From Cymbidium sinense (Eukaryota > Streptophyta > Magnoliopsida > Asparagales > Orchidaceae), in the NCBI GenBank assembly GCA_021442155.1, contig CM038232.1, forward strand, positions 60,977,436-61,041,435: DNA of 64,000 nucleotides. Direction: 5' to 3'. The notes beneath the pieces are model-generated. The model saw only the letters and a list, made by a program, of their open reading frames with translations, did not search any database and was not told the origin of the DNA. Position 1 is the stretch's first letter; each line of letters starts with the position of its first letter. The position numbers and the translations under genes are program-made. This document shows, in pieces, positions 50,001 to 59,750 of the stretch.

Positions 50001-50201
50001 CCGTCAGCGCCACATGGATCACGCGGCGTGCACTTTCCATGTGGCGTGATGCGATTCGCTATTTAAGTAGTCACATCCAATATTGTGTTAGTCAGCAGCG
50101 CTACGTGCTTTCCCTTGAACTGTTCGATCAAAGATCAGACGGTCAAGATTAAGCTCATGGTATTAAAGGGATTAAAATGCAAATCTAACGTGGATTAATC
50201 A

Positions 50202-50236
50202 GGACCGTCCATCCAAAATGCACGGATGGACGGTCC
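50202..50236. repeat. Perfect 13-bp inverted repeat (copy C)
   Basis: Arms GGACCGTCCATCC and GGATGGACGGTCC are separated by 9 bases. This site is conserved in position, with imperfect arms, in A and B. Confidence 0.85.
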
Positions 50237-50843
50237 ATGATCCATCCCTGAGCTCGCCTGTGAGAGAGGGCAACCATCCGCTCCATAGGGCTTGATCCGA
50301 GCTCGAATTGAGCTCAAATTGAACCCACACCATCATCATCTAAGGAGATGAAGATCTAACGGTTAAATTCACATGAGGTGAAAGTTTCTTTCACAAAGGA
50401 CCAAGAACTCCTACATCTAAGCTCAATTTTGATCCATACCTTGCCGGATGCTATCACCAATGCTCTCAACTATCGAGGTAACTTCGTCTAATGGAAACAA
50501 AGCCCTATTGAAGGTTTGAGGGGTTGAGGTTGAGTAGATCTCCCTATGGACCAAAGTGGGCTTCAATTGGGCACGGCTTTGGTCTAGCTCCCCTCTCCCG
50601 TGCCTTAGAAGCTTGGAAGAAGCTTTGGATCAATTTGATTAGGTCCTTTGAGGGTGCTTGCAAGAGCAATTGGATTGAAGTTGAGTATTGGATGAGTTAG
50701 AAAATTGCTCCAGTTTTCGGCTCGAAGAAATTGAGAATGGAGAAATTGAATTAGCTTTAAGAAGCTTGGAGGAGCCTGGGAATGCTTGCTTTGGCTTCCT
50801 ATCACTCAATCGAATGCAAGTCAGTCAAGTTCACGTGAAATTT

Positions 50844-50862
50844 GGGGGAGTATATCTCCCCC
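50844..50862. repeat. Perfect palindrome GGGGGAG-TATAT-CTCCCCC (copy C)
   Basis: It has seven-base arms around TATAT. The same site is conserved in copies A, B and E. Confidence 0.85.
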
Positions 50863-51059
50863 TAAGAGGATTGAACGGTTGAGCATGGCTTTGCCATTTT
50901 GATCAAATTGATCACAAGGGTTGAATTGGTTAGGCCATTTTGAACACCATGTGGTTCAGTTTGTCCAGAGGGAGGTAGTGGAGAAGTTCCCCTGTGCTCA
51001 AGAGAGTGGAGGAGGGATTCCCATGTGCTCATTTTGAGTGGGGTGGTCAGTTTTGGCCT

Positions 51060-52150
51060 TGGGTTAGGTTTGGCTTACCCAAACACATTGGGTCATGTGC
51101 ACCACACCCACTAGTGTCCACTTGGTCCACTAGGAGGGTACTAAGTGGCCATGAAAAGGATACGACCAAATTCTAAGTGGAATTGGCCATATGTTACCCC
51201 TTGACATAGGAGTAAAATGGTCATTTAGCTTTGATTTTAGTTTAGGTAGATTTAGAATAGTTTAAAATTAGGTTGGTCCAAATTTCAAAGAATTTGGAGT
51301 TGATTTGATGTCATTTAGCTCATGTTGACTCATTTAGGCCAAAATGGATCAACTTGGGTCAAACCAAGGGTTGGGTCAAGTTCATATGACTATTTGAAAT
51401 GTGTTGGCATCATTGGTTTGGTTTAATTTGATTTATATTTTATTTTGGTTCATTTGATTTTATTTAGGTCAAATGGGTCAAGTTGACCAATTTGACCCAT
51501 TTAACCTAGTTGGGTTAGGTCATGGGTTGGTTTAGGTTTGGTTAGTCATTTGAAATATTTTCCAAGCTTTGGTTTCAATCAATATTTATTTGATTTGATA
51601 TTTTCTCTATTTGACCTTTTAGGTCAAGTTAGGTTCATGGTCAATTGGGCTAGGTTGGGTCTAGTTGGCCAATTGAGGCTTTGGTCAAGTTCAACAAGTG
51701 ATTTAGAATGAATTTGACCCATTTGTTGGAATCAATTTGGCTTAGATCAAGTTTTGACCTATTTTAACTTTTTAGGTCAAGTTGGGTCAACTTGGTCAAG
51801 TAGTCAATTGGGCTAGATTAGGCTTAAATGATGACTTGGTCAAGTTCAAACATTAATCATGAATTAATTTTGATCAATGGTTTCAATCAATTTGGCCTAT
51901 GGTGGATTTTGGCTAGTTTAGGTTTAATTTTGGCTAAGTGTTGACTTGGTCAACCCTTAGGTTTGACTTGGTTTGACCCAATTTGAGTGGTTGATCATCT
52001 CATGATGATTGTTGCTCACAATGTGAGGCTTAGGTGGGCTTAGTTCAATCCAATTTGGGTATGATTAGAATTTGGCTCAAAAGAGGTACTTTTGGGTCAC
52101 TTTGGGTCAAGTGAGCCTAAGTGGGTCAATTGACTTGATCAAGGTTTGAA
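51060..52150 (+). repeat. TTGACC/GGTCAA-dense stretch in copy C
   Basis: This has the same character as in copy A: degenerate phrases of 'gggtcaagttgaccaatttgaccc' type, with many motifs in inverted pairs and irregular spacing. Plain ancestry with A and B is the simplest reason for the likeness. Confidence 0.75.
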
Positions 52151-52289
52151 TCAAGTTTTATTGAACTGACATATGGGCTTATGATTGAAATATAAATCTA
52201 TTTGCAAGTGATTTGGAGTGAAATGGGTTTTGATTCATTTGATAATTTCAAGTTCAAAGGGGTGAACATGAGTTTGATTTGGGTTTATT

Positions 52290-52990
52290 TTTGAATATAG
52301 TTTTGGTTTGATGATTGAAGTTTGTGTTTATATTTAGTTTCATGATTGAAGGATTGATTGAATCATGAAGAAAAATCAAGGGTTTGGCTTGATTTGAGTT
52401 TGATTTGGCTAAGTTCAAGAATTTGACTTGAAAGGCTTAGGTTGAATTTGATTGAATTTGGATTTGAGTTCTAAATTTAGTTTTGAATTGTTGATTGAAG
52501 TTTATGTTTATATTTAGATTCATGATTGAAGGATTGATTGAATCATGAAGAAAAATCAAGGTTTGGCTTGATTTGAGTTTGATTTGGCTAAGTTCAAGAA
52601 TTTGACTTGAAAGGCTTAGGTTGAATTTGGATTTGAGTTTCAAATTTAGTTTTGATTTGATAACAGAAGTTTATGTTTATATTTAGATTCATGATTGAAG
52701 GATTGGTTGAATCATGAAGAAAAATCAAGGGTTTGGCTTGATTTGAGTTTGATTTGTCTAAGTTCAAGAATTTGACTTGAAAGGCTTAAGTTGAATTTTG
52801 GTTGAATTTGGATTTGAGTTTTGAATTTAATTTTGATTTGATGATTGAAAGTTATGTTTATATTTAGATTCATAATTGAAGGATTGATTGAATCATGAAG
52901 AAAAATCAAGGGTACGACTTATTTGAGTTTAATTTGGCTAAGTTCAAGAATTTGACTTGGAAGGCTTAGGTTGAATTTTGGTTGAATTTG
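52290..52990 (+). repeat. ~178-bp tandem block X, four copies (copy C)
   Basis: The phrase 'gaaggattgattgaatcatgaagaaaaatcaa' recurs at 52,348, 52,528, 52,697 and 52,878 (spacings about 180, 169 and 181). Each is followed by 'tttggcttgatttgagtttgatttggctaagttcaag'. A has only one such block (21,600-21,780), and B has one (36,060-36,140, - strand). Confidence 0.85.
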
Positions 52991-53565
52991 GATTGATTTT
53001 TTTTGGATATTTGAATTTATATTTCATTTATATTTGTGAATATATATGAGAATATAAATGGGTTATATGAAAATTTCTTGAATTTGATTTGATTTGAATT
53101 TGATTCAAGCTAAGTCCATAAGATAAAATCAAGATGGCTTATGAAAGATTTTTAGGATTTGAGATTTAATCATGGGTTTCAATCATTTGGAATTGATTCA
53201 TGATTTGAGAAAATCCATTGGAATTGATTTAAGATATGAGAAAATCAATTAAGTTTGGAATTGATTTGAGTTTGAAGTTGATTTGATTTGGAGTTTGACT
53301 TGAAGGAAGGAAGTGAGGATGGGTTCAAGCTATGGGGTAGGCAAATTTTTCTAACGCCCCTAAGCATGACCAATTCATATGACTAACTCTTCTAAGTCTC
53401 AAAGGTAGGTCAAGTGTTCACCTAATCATTAGAAGTGTCTTAAGATTAAAGAAACTCTTAGTGTCTAAGAGGATTCATATGTCTAAGATGGAAGGGTTGA
53501 GAGTTCATCCTAAGAAAAAGAGGTCAACACACGCACTATTCATAGTTTAATATAAAGATGATTCA

Positions 53566-54090
53566 AATACACTCATGCTTTGTTTAGGGACTTTTTCCTC
53601 ATCACTATTAGGCCCGAGTATCATTTCTAACTATGTCTTCATAAGTATGGAGGTGGCTAGTGCATTCACTACATAGGGCTCATCCTTTGAAATAGATGAT
53701 ATGTCTTTGTAGATTACATGAGTGCTCACAGATGCTATGAAAAAACTCCAGGTTGGTGGTAAGTATGGTGGTCTTCCTCCCTTGGTGCTTCCTCTTAGCT
53801 TTACTTTTCCTTATTCTCAAGGAAGTCGAGATATCTCACCTACTCTGTGAGAAGGAGTGGTAAAATATGGGTGAATCAGACTCTACTTCCTCCCCCAAAA
53901 TATTCTTCTCAATCTCTTATGTTTTCTTTTTTTTCATTTTCTTTACTTTTTTCTTTTCCTTTTCTTCTTTTTTTTATTTTTTTATCTTTTTAAATTAATT
54001 TGCAGGAATAAACACTTTATTTCTTGGGAAAATAGTAGGTTGTGTCCTCATGAATCCTAACCTTATGTACTAAGAATGGCTTTAAATCAC
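53566..54090 (-). pseudogene. Protease-RT linker of the - strand Tat fragment
   Basis: On the - strand this follows the protease at 54.1-54.56 kb and corresponds to the A-rich linker at 27,840-28,400: an A-rich Lys/Glu stretch (53,915-54,000), then an acidic segment. RT and the rest of pol are missing, because copy C starts or ends here. No intact frame is kept. Confidence 0.6.
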
Positions 54091-54560
54091 CTTTGACATA
54101 ATACTCTAAGACACCTCGTATGAACTTGATGCATTGATGAAGTGATGATGGTACCATGTTGTTCTTATGAATCCAAGGTCACCCTAGTAAGGCATTGAAA
54201 GATGTATATAAATTTATTATATGAAATTTGGCCTTAATCTTCTAATCGTCTATCTTCAACGGCAGTGTAATGTAACATAAGGCTCTCTCACCATGTTCAT
54301 TGAATCCTTCCAACATCATCTTTTCAGATTAAAATTTAGTGATGTCAATCCTGAAGAAGGTGATGGTTTTTAAGCTTATGATGTTGATTGATGCACCCTG
54401 GTCAACATGTACCATGGATAATCTGAACTTGCCAACATCTACTATAATGTATAGCAGCCAGTTATGCTCTATTATCCCAAGTAGTAGGCCTTCATCTGAG
54501 AATGTTACTTCTAAGACTTTCTTCAAGAAACACACCTCTTCTTTAGCTGAACTCATAGCG
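54091..54560 (-). pseudogene. Aspartic protease of the - strand Tat fragment
   Basis: The - strand frame 54,329-54,556 reads 'VTFSDEGLLLGIIEHNWLLYI', then 'VHVDQGASINII' with the D-x-G-A active-site loop. These parallel 'ITFTNEGLLLGDMEHNRPLYI' and 'VLLDPGASVNIM' in the + strand copy, and here both lie in one frame. After a frame change the end 'WIHKNNMVPSSLHQCIKF' is visible (54,135-54,190), better kept than the + copy, which has a stop there. Then comes 'YYVKGDLKPFLV'. It is a broken copy from a different element of the same family. Confidence 0.85.
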
Positions 54561-55560
54561 GTCAGCTAAGTTAAGCACATTTCAGAATCAAGCAATGTTT
54601 GATTTAAGACTACCTCATCTCTTTGGATAAGACAAGTGCATCATATATGCTTAACTTAAGCTAGCAACTTTCTTAGATATGCCAAGACATTATAGTTAAC
54701 TTTGGGATGATCTTTCACGAGCATATCCAGTGATGGTGCATCCTATGGTGGGACTATCTACTCATTGGAACTAATGACTTGTTTACCCTTATCCTGAGGT
54801 GCCACCCTAAAAGGTAGAATTTTATCATTAGGAAGGTTAACTTCAATGACTTATTCGAGTGGAGGGTTCGTAGTATGATTTACCTGCTCATCAGGTACAC
54901 CTACAACTTTTCTTAAAGGATCTTCGAAGTCAGATGATTTCAATTCTATCTCAAGAGGAGAACTATAGAGATTTAGATATGGAAAATCTATTTTAGAATC
55001 AAAAAGAAACTAATCAGAATCATATATATTAGTATTGTGACTTGGAGAGCTTTATCTTGGGTTGAAATTGATAATTGTCATGATAAAGAGATAAGATGTA
55101 AACAGAAATCTTCTTCTTCGTTGATTTATTAAACTTCAGTGGTATAAAGTAGAGGTCATATAAAATGGATAGCATGAGTGGCTTAGTGTCTACATCCGTG
55201 GATATAATGCTCTTAGAAGTAGTGGAAGAGCTAGTAGAGGTATTAATAGTACTAGCAGAAGCAGAGATGACAGACTAGGATGGTGGTTGTGCTAGTGGAC
55301 TATCTCAAGCACATGATGGCTACTCCTGCTTGGTTTCTAACTTCTCTAATTTTTCCCTGACAACTAGCAGACCTACCAATGTGGTGGAGATTTGAGCTAT
55401 TTCAGCCACCTACAAAGAAAGCTTCTTCATTTTAGAGACAATCATTTTAGAGATTTGAGAAAAGGACATGTCCCAACTTTTTTTAGTCTTAAGAGGAACT
55501 AGTGATTCTATAGAGATTATTTAATAAAACTAAAAAGTTGTTCTACTAAGTATTCTTTGG
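54561..55560 (-). pseudogene. gag-protease connecting region, - strand Tat fragment
   Basis: This is the - strand counterpart of 26,340-27,360. It includes a helical, Leu-rich segment just before the protease ('LSIYDALVLSKEMR'-like words read across frames near 54,600-54,650) and Ser/Thr-rich stretches (55,190-55,270, matching the Ser-rich part near 26,690). No intact frame is present. It is placed here by order and by partial matches only. Confidence 0.55.
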
Positions 55561-56850
55561 GTATCACAATAGCTCCAAATTTGTAGTTGTGCTAAAGCCA
55601 ATCTTTGAAAGTGAAGCAATCCCGTAAGACGTGGCCTAATATATGGTGGTAGAGGCAGAATTAAGGATCATCACTCTTGCTTGCTTCCTTTGACTTTTTA
55701 AGTGCTCGAGTAGCTAAAAGCTAGACTTTTTAAGGAAGTTCCTAAAAATTTTTTTGGCTACTTTCATGTTGAAAGAATAAGGTTTGTTAAGTTATTTACA
55801 AAAATAGGTGGAATATAGCTACTTGGTGGTGGATACTAATATCTATGCTACAGTGGAAGCTGTGGTGGGAGTGGAGGTTGCTAAGACATGAGATTCTCAA
55901 AATGGACTCTCACCATCTATTTTCCCTTATCCATAGCTAACACTACTCCAGGCTTCTTCTCAAATACCTTCTAAGATTTAGGCTTGTAAGATTGGTCTGA
56001 AAAGGGTAATTATTTGACATCCTCTTGTAGGTTGGCTACCTTGCTGATTAGCTACTCAAATGTTTTAATTATAAAGCCTTCAACCATGAAAGCAATATGG
56101 CCTTGAATATTCTTTACAAGAATTTCAATGGTATGCTGCTTTTGGTGCAGTGATTCAGATTTCATACTTATGTTACGTCACTTGAGAATATAATCAACTA
56201 GGGACTCGTTAGATTTATGTTTCTATACTACGAGGTCACCTAGAGTACCCTTTGTTGAGTTCCTATGAATCTCTTGATGAAAAGTTCCTCTAGCTCTACA
56301 AAGGACTTCATTGAACTATTAAGTAGTTTGACGTACTAATCAAAAGCAACTCAAAAAAGACTACTAACAAACAACCTGAAGAGTAGAGCTTTGTTGACAC
56401 CTACATTGCAATAACTAGCCCTGAAGTACATAATATGCTGCCTAAGGTTTCCACTACCATCGAATACTTTTAAGGATGGTGGTACAAAATCTTTGGGGAC
56501 TACATCAAACTCATCTAGGTAGGGTCTACCCTTTAGAACTGATGACCCCTTAAGTTTGACCCAACATCTTTTTCACTTATTGCTTCATATCCGGCTCTTG
56601 GAAAACTATATTGTATGTGCCCTTTTTATGTAGATTGATTGTATCTTCTTCAAATGGAGTATTGTTCTTTTTCTAATCAATAGTATGCACTAATTCGGGC
56701 CTTTCTGTCTCTATAGGTATGGTCCGAGGTGTTGGTATTTGATCCTAAAGAGCTAACATAACTAAAAAAAGCTCTTCCAACCTTCTCTCCATATGGTCAA
56801 TCCAATCATCCTTCAGTTTGAGCTGATGTAGAAGTCATTAAGTTGATTGT
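55561..56850 (-). pseudogene. gag: gag of the - strand Tat fragment, broken
   Basis: Read leftwards from about 56,850, a start-like 'MTSTSAQT' and a helical 'MERRLEELF' segment come first. Near 56,545 comes 'KGRPYLDEFDVVPKDFVPP', then 'SLKVFDGSGNLRQHIMYF', 'ASYCNVGVNKALLFRLFVSSLF', 'FVELEELFIKRFIGTQQRV', and 'HNISMKSESLHQKQHTIEIL'. These parallel the + copy at 25,370-25,800. At 55,598-55,660 the zinc-knuckle reads 'CLYHHILGHVLRDCF', keeping the first Cys that the + copy has lost. Several stops and frameshifts remain. It is a separate insertion, not a duplicate of the + copy. Confidence 0.85.
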
Positions 56851-57260
56851 TTACAAATGAATAAAAGAGAGAAATGAAAGCATCCTGACATCAACAACAT
56901 GGTGTTGCAATCCTAGCCCCTAGCTCTGCTCCTCTATATAATCTACTAGCATTAACCACTCCTACCAACAGCAATCCCTGTCAGTGATAATGGCCCAAAG
57001 GAGAGAGCGCCACCAACAACCATCCCCATCAATGATAACCACCCAAAGGGAGGAGAGGGAGTGGTAGAAATTAGGAGAGTAGTTTCTTATAAAAATGGAG
57101 GGTTGGCCACTCTCAAGCATTTCTTCTCACTCTCTCTACACTCACTCTCTATACTCCCTCTCTTACTTTCTCTAGCACTCTCTTCAACACTCTCTTCACA
57201 ATCGTTCCCTTAGCCCCGTCCTCCTCTCGCAGGAAGAATCCCCTTCTCACATGAGATAAC
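56851..57260 (+). promoter_or_regulatory. TATA-like box with CT-rich leader (possible LTR promoter)
   Basis: TATAAAAA at 57,088-57,095 is followed after about 20 bp by a pyrimidine-rich, CTC-repeated stretch (57,110-57,235) ending in 'cctcctctcgcagg'. This arrangement is common in plant LTR promoters and 5' leaders. However, the neighbouring gag is on the - strand, so the orientation does not fit that element. Two similar phrases 'caacagcaatccc..tcagtgataatggcccaaagg' and 'caacaaccatccccatcaatgataaccacccaaagg' (56,968-57,055) form a ~60-bp tandem pair upstream. A host promoter or an LTR fragment of another element are both possible. Confidence 0.3.
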
Positions 57261-57805
57261 TAAAGCCAAAGGAAAAGACCATTGTAAATGACAAATTTAG
57301 GTGAAATATCAAACAAAACTTTTTTTTATGCAATTGATTCCTTGCCCCATAAGAGATCTTTGAAGGCTTCCATAGTTGATCTTAGATCTGGTGAGAAATT
57401 ATAGTCCTCCCTCTATCATTCTTAGATCTGGAGTAAGAGAAAAGAACACAATCGCATTAATTACAAAATTTTAGGCATAACCAAGACAAAACTCTGCCAA
57501 AATTAAGATTAACTCAAAATTTAAACTATTAAATCATAAAATTTTGAAATTTTAAGGCCTCCACTATCAAACTTGGTTCTAGCGTGACATGAAAATCTTT
57601 CTTCCATTGATCTTGGATCCAGAACAAATGAGAAGAGTGCGTTGCACTAAAAATTTTCAAAATATAGCATTGATAAGCCATTATGTTGTTGAAATTTTAT
57701 GGGAATCATCAAATTGCACATGAAAATTTGCCCTAGAATAGAGTCTCTCGACTAGTAGAACCGAGGCATTGAGCTTTCAAGAATTTAAAACTTTTGGTGC
57801 TCCTC
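57261..57805. other. Unassigned; internal similarity around 'atcttagatct'
   Basis: I recognise no gene. The phrase 'ttgatcttagatctggtgagaa' (57,380) recurs loosely as 'attcttagatctggagtaagagaaaagaacaca' (57,420) and 'ttgatcttggatccagaacaaatgagaagagtg' (57,607), so the stretch may be an old repeat. Confidence 0.4.
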
Positions 57806-58135
57806 TTCATAGCACGGCAACACTATTGTATGGCACCGGAGCTTTGTGACCAGCGCCGTGGCGTTGAATCCTAGCACCACTGCACTGCTTTCTCAGGTTA
57901 TAAGCCCAAAATGTCCAATTATAGTGTCGTAGCACTATCCAAATAGTACTGAGGCACTCTATCGACACTGAGGCACCGTAGCACTGCCTTCTTGAGTTAT
58001 ATGACCAAAATGTGCACTTATAGTGCCGCTGCACTATCTAGATAGCATTTAGGCCTTCTATCATCACCGTGGAATTAAGGTCCTCTATCAACACCATGGC
58101 GTTGAGTCCCTCTATCAGCACTCTATTAATTTTTT
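57806..58135. repeat. ~98-bp tandem units, 2-3 copies
   Basis: The phrase 'gcactgc(c/t)ttct' plus 'gttata' plus 'aaaatgt(c/g)ca(a/c)ttatagtg' recurs about 98 bp apart (near 57,885 and 57,983). On the - strand this gives the repeated peptide pair RHYKCTFWSYN / RHYNWTFWAYN within the 75-codon frame 57,807-58,034, which is therefore a repeat product rather than a gene. Related words ('gcaccgaggtgttgg', 'gcactgtagcgttggg') continue thinly to 59,215. Confidence 0.75.
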
Positions 58136-58299
58136 AGTTGATAGTAAAAAAATTAATAATCTTTTCCTCCAGCCATTTCTACTAAACATTTAAATTTCTA
58201 ATAGTGAGGAAACTAAAAATTTTATCAAAATTTGGGTGATTATTATAGTAGGAAAGATATTGATCATGTACAAAAGTTTATAAATTATAATATGCGTTA

Positions 58300-58659
58300 A
58301 TGATAGTACTATCTAAACTCCTGTATAAAAAATTTATTATTTTGGTACTCCTTCACGTTAGCAAAAAACATCTGCACCATAGGGATGATGCAAGCTATGT
58401 TATCATAAATAAGATGCTCTCAGCCTCGCTCATTAATGATCCTCTCCATGCTCCTGCTCAGATTGTGGAAGCTCCTCTTCAGAATGAGGTGCTTATGGAT
58501 AAGAGTGTATTAGTACTTTTCTTCCACATCTATGTTGACAAATCAGTGAGCATCGCTCAAGGATGTCATCTGCTCACCCTTCTTGATGTGCTTGAGCGGC
58601 ATATTGCTATCCTAGAGCTGAGCAAAGCTGAGAAAGAAAAGGGTTGCAAGAACTCCTGA
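58300..58659 (+). CDS. Unrecognised 119-codon ORF (doubtful gene)
   Basis: This frame starts with ATG and runs 119 codons without a break, long for this AT-rich region. I do not recognise it. The N-terminus is hydrophobic and basic (MIVLSKLLYKKFIILVLL), compatible with a signal or membrane segment. The middle has 'DPLHAPAQIVEAPLQNEV', and the C-terminus is Leu/Glu/Lys-rich ('LLTLLDVLERHIAILELSKAEKEK'), likely helical. It lies within a stretch carrying repeat words on both sides. No promoter or splice context is evident. It may be a fragment of a retroelement ORF, an exon remnant, or chance. Confidence 0.2.
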   Translation: MIVLSKLLYKKFIILVLLHVSKKHLHHRDDASYVIINKMLSASLINDPLHAPAQIVEAPLQNEVLMDKSVLVLFFHIYVDKSVSIAQGCHLLTLLDVLERHIAILELSKAEKEKGCKNS

Positions 58660-59264
58660 ACAAAGGCTTTAGAATAAAATTTTTGGCAGCCTAGGGGCCC
58701 TATTTATTGATTGTACCTAGTTCCACGGTGTTGCTTTTGCAGCACCGAGGTGTTGGCCTCTATATTTTAAGATAACCGCATCACAAAGATTCTACATGTA
58801 AGCGGTTGATCAAGATGGTTACTATACTCACCCAAAAGATGCATTTATAATATTTATTATCATTAATTTCATAACCTCATAGTTTGAAAAGGGCATCAGG
58901 TATTGATGGAGTGTCATAGTGCTCTGATATAGTGCCACAACACTGGACAAAAGTTCTATCCTTTTCCGTTAAATGTGTCTGCTAGCTTGTTGGCCCTTTG
59001 AATAGCTTTTTTACTGGCATCGAGTGCTACTTTAGTAGTGCTAGTCAACCTACTTTTTACTATTTTTTATGACACCTAAGCACTGTAGCGTTGGGTTTAT
59101 AGCACTACCCTCTTTTATTTTGAGACCTATATTTCTGCCGTTTGAGGCATCGACTTTCTAGCCAAGTTGAATGTTATCGTCAAGCACTAACTTCCAAAGA
59201 TGTGTCAATTCTAGCACTGTGTCCGCTTCTCTTACTTGAAGGCATTGTCCCTTAGGATTAAAGA
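58660..59264. other. Unassigned, with scattered 'gcaccgaggtgttgg' words
   Basis: I see no gene. Words related to the 57.8-58.1 kb repeat occur near 58,733, 58,915, 59,015, 59,070 and 59,210, always of the type 'agcac(c/t)g..g(c/t)gttg'. This suggests one large element with an internal degenerate repeat from about 57.8 to 59.25 kb. Confidence 0.4.
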
Positions 59265-59750
59265 TCAAACATCTACTCATTCTCCATGCGAACAACTTAA
59301 ACCTTTATGGCATTCCAAAGGGAGGTAAGTCCAACCCACATATTTGCTATGCAAACCCTAAAGGGTGGTAAGTCCAATCTACATTTTCAATGCAAACATT
59401 AAACCCAAATGGCACTCCAAAAGGAGGTAAGTTCAATTTATTCATTTTCCATGCAAGCAGCTAAATCAATGACATTCCAAAGGAATGTAAGTCCAATCTA
59501 TTTATTCACAACGTGAATATCTAAATCTAATGGCATTCTAATGGAATGTAAATCCAATATGTTCGTCTGTAATGTGAACATCAACCATATAATCTAGCAT
59601 TCTAAAGGGATGTAAGTCTAATCCATATGTTCATTATGTGAACACCCCTATAATTCTGGAATTCCAAAAGGATGTAAGTCCAATCCATATGTTTATCATA
59701 TGAACACCTTTATAATTTTGGCATTCTAATGGATGTCTACATATGTCTGC
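59265..59750 (+). repeat. ~60-bp tandem array, about 8 units
   Basis: The core 'tggcattccaaagggatgtaagtccaatcc' followed by 'atatgttcatnatgtgaacaccta' recurs with 'gtaagtcc' (or a variant) at 59,325, 59,368, 59,427, 59,487, 59,548, 59,612, 59,674 and 59,733. Spacing is about 59-64 bp apart from the first pair (43 bp). Confidence 0.9.

Larger units (their letters stand above)
50001..53565 (+). mobile_element. Copy C, module 2 (most complete copy)
   Basis: The module starts at 'ccgtcagcgccacatggatcacgcggcg'. In order it carries the perfect hairpin (50,202-50,236), the perfect palindrome (50,844-50,862), the TTGACC/GGTCAA-dense stretch (51,060-52,150), four ~178-bp X blocks (52,290-52,990), one Y block, and a unique 3' end shared with B and E ('ggtaggcaaatttttctaacgcccctaag...gaggtcaacaca', 53,335-53,553). 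Small frames inside (50,605-51,176 on both strands, 52,437-52,909 on -) reflect repeats or chance. The right edge abuts - strand gypsy sequence. Confidence 0.8.

Noticed and set aside
57807..58034. 75-codon - strand ORF with repeated peptide
   Set aside because: The repeat is a ~98-bp DNA tandem unit. The frame is a by-product and breaks in the third partial unit.
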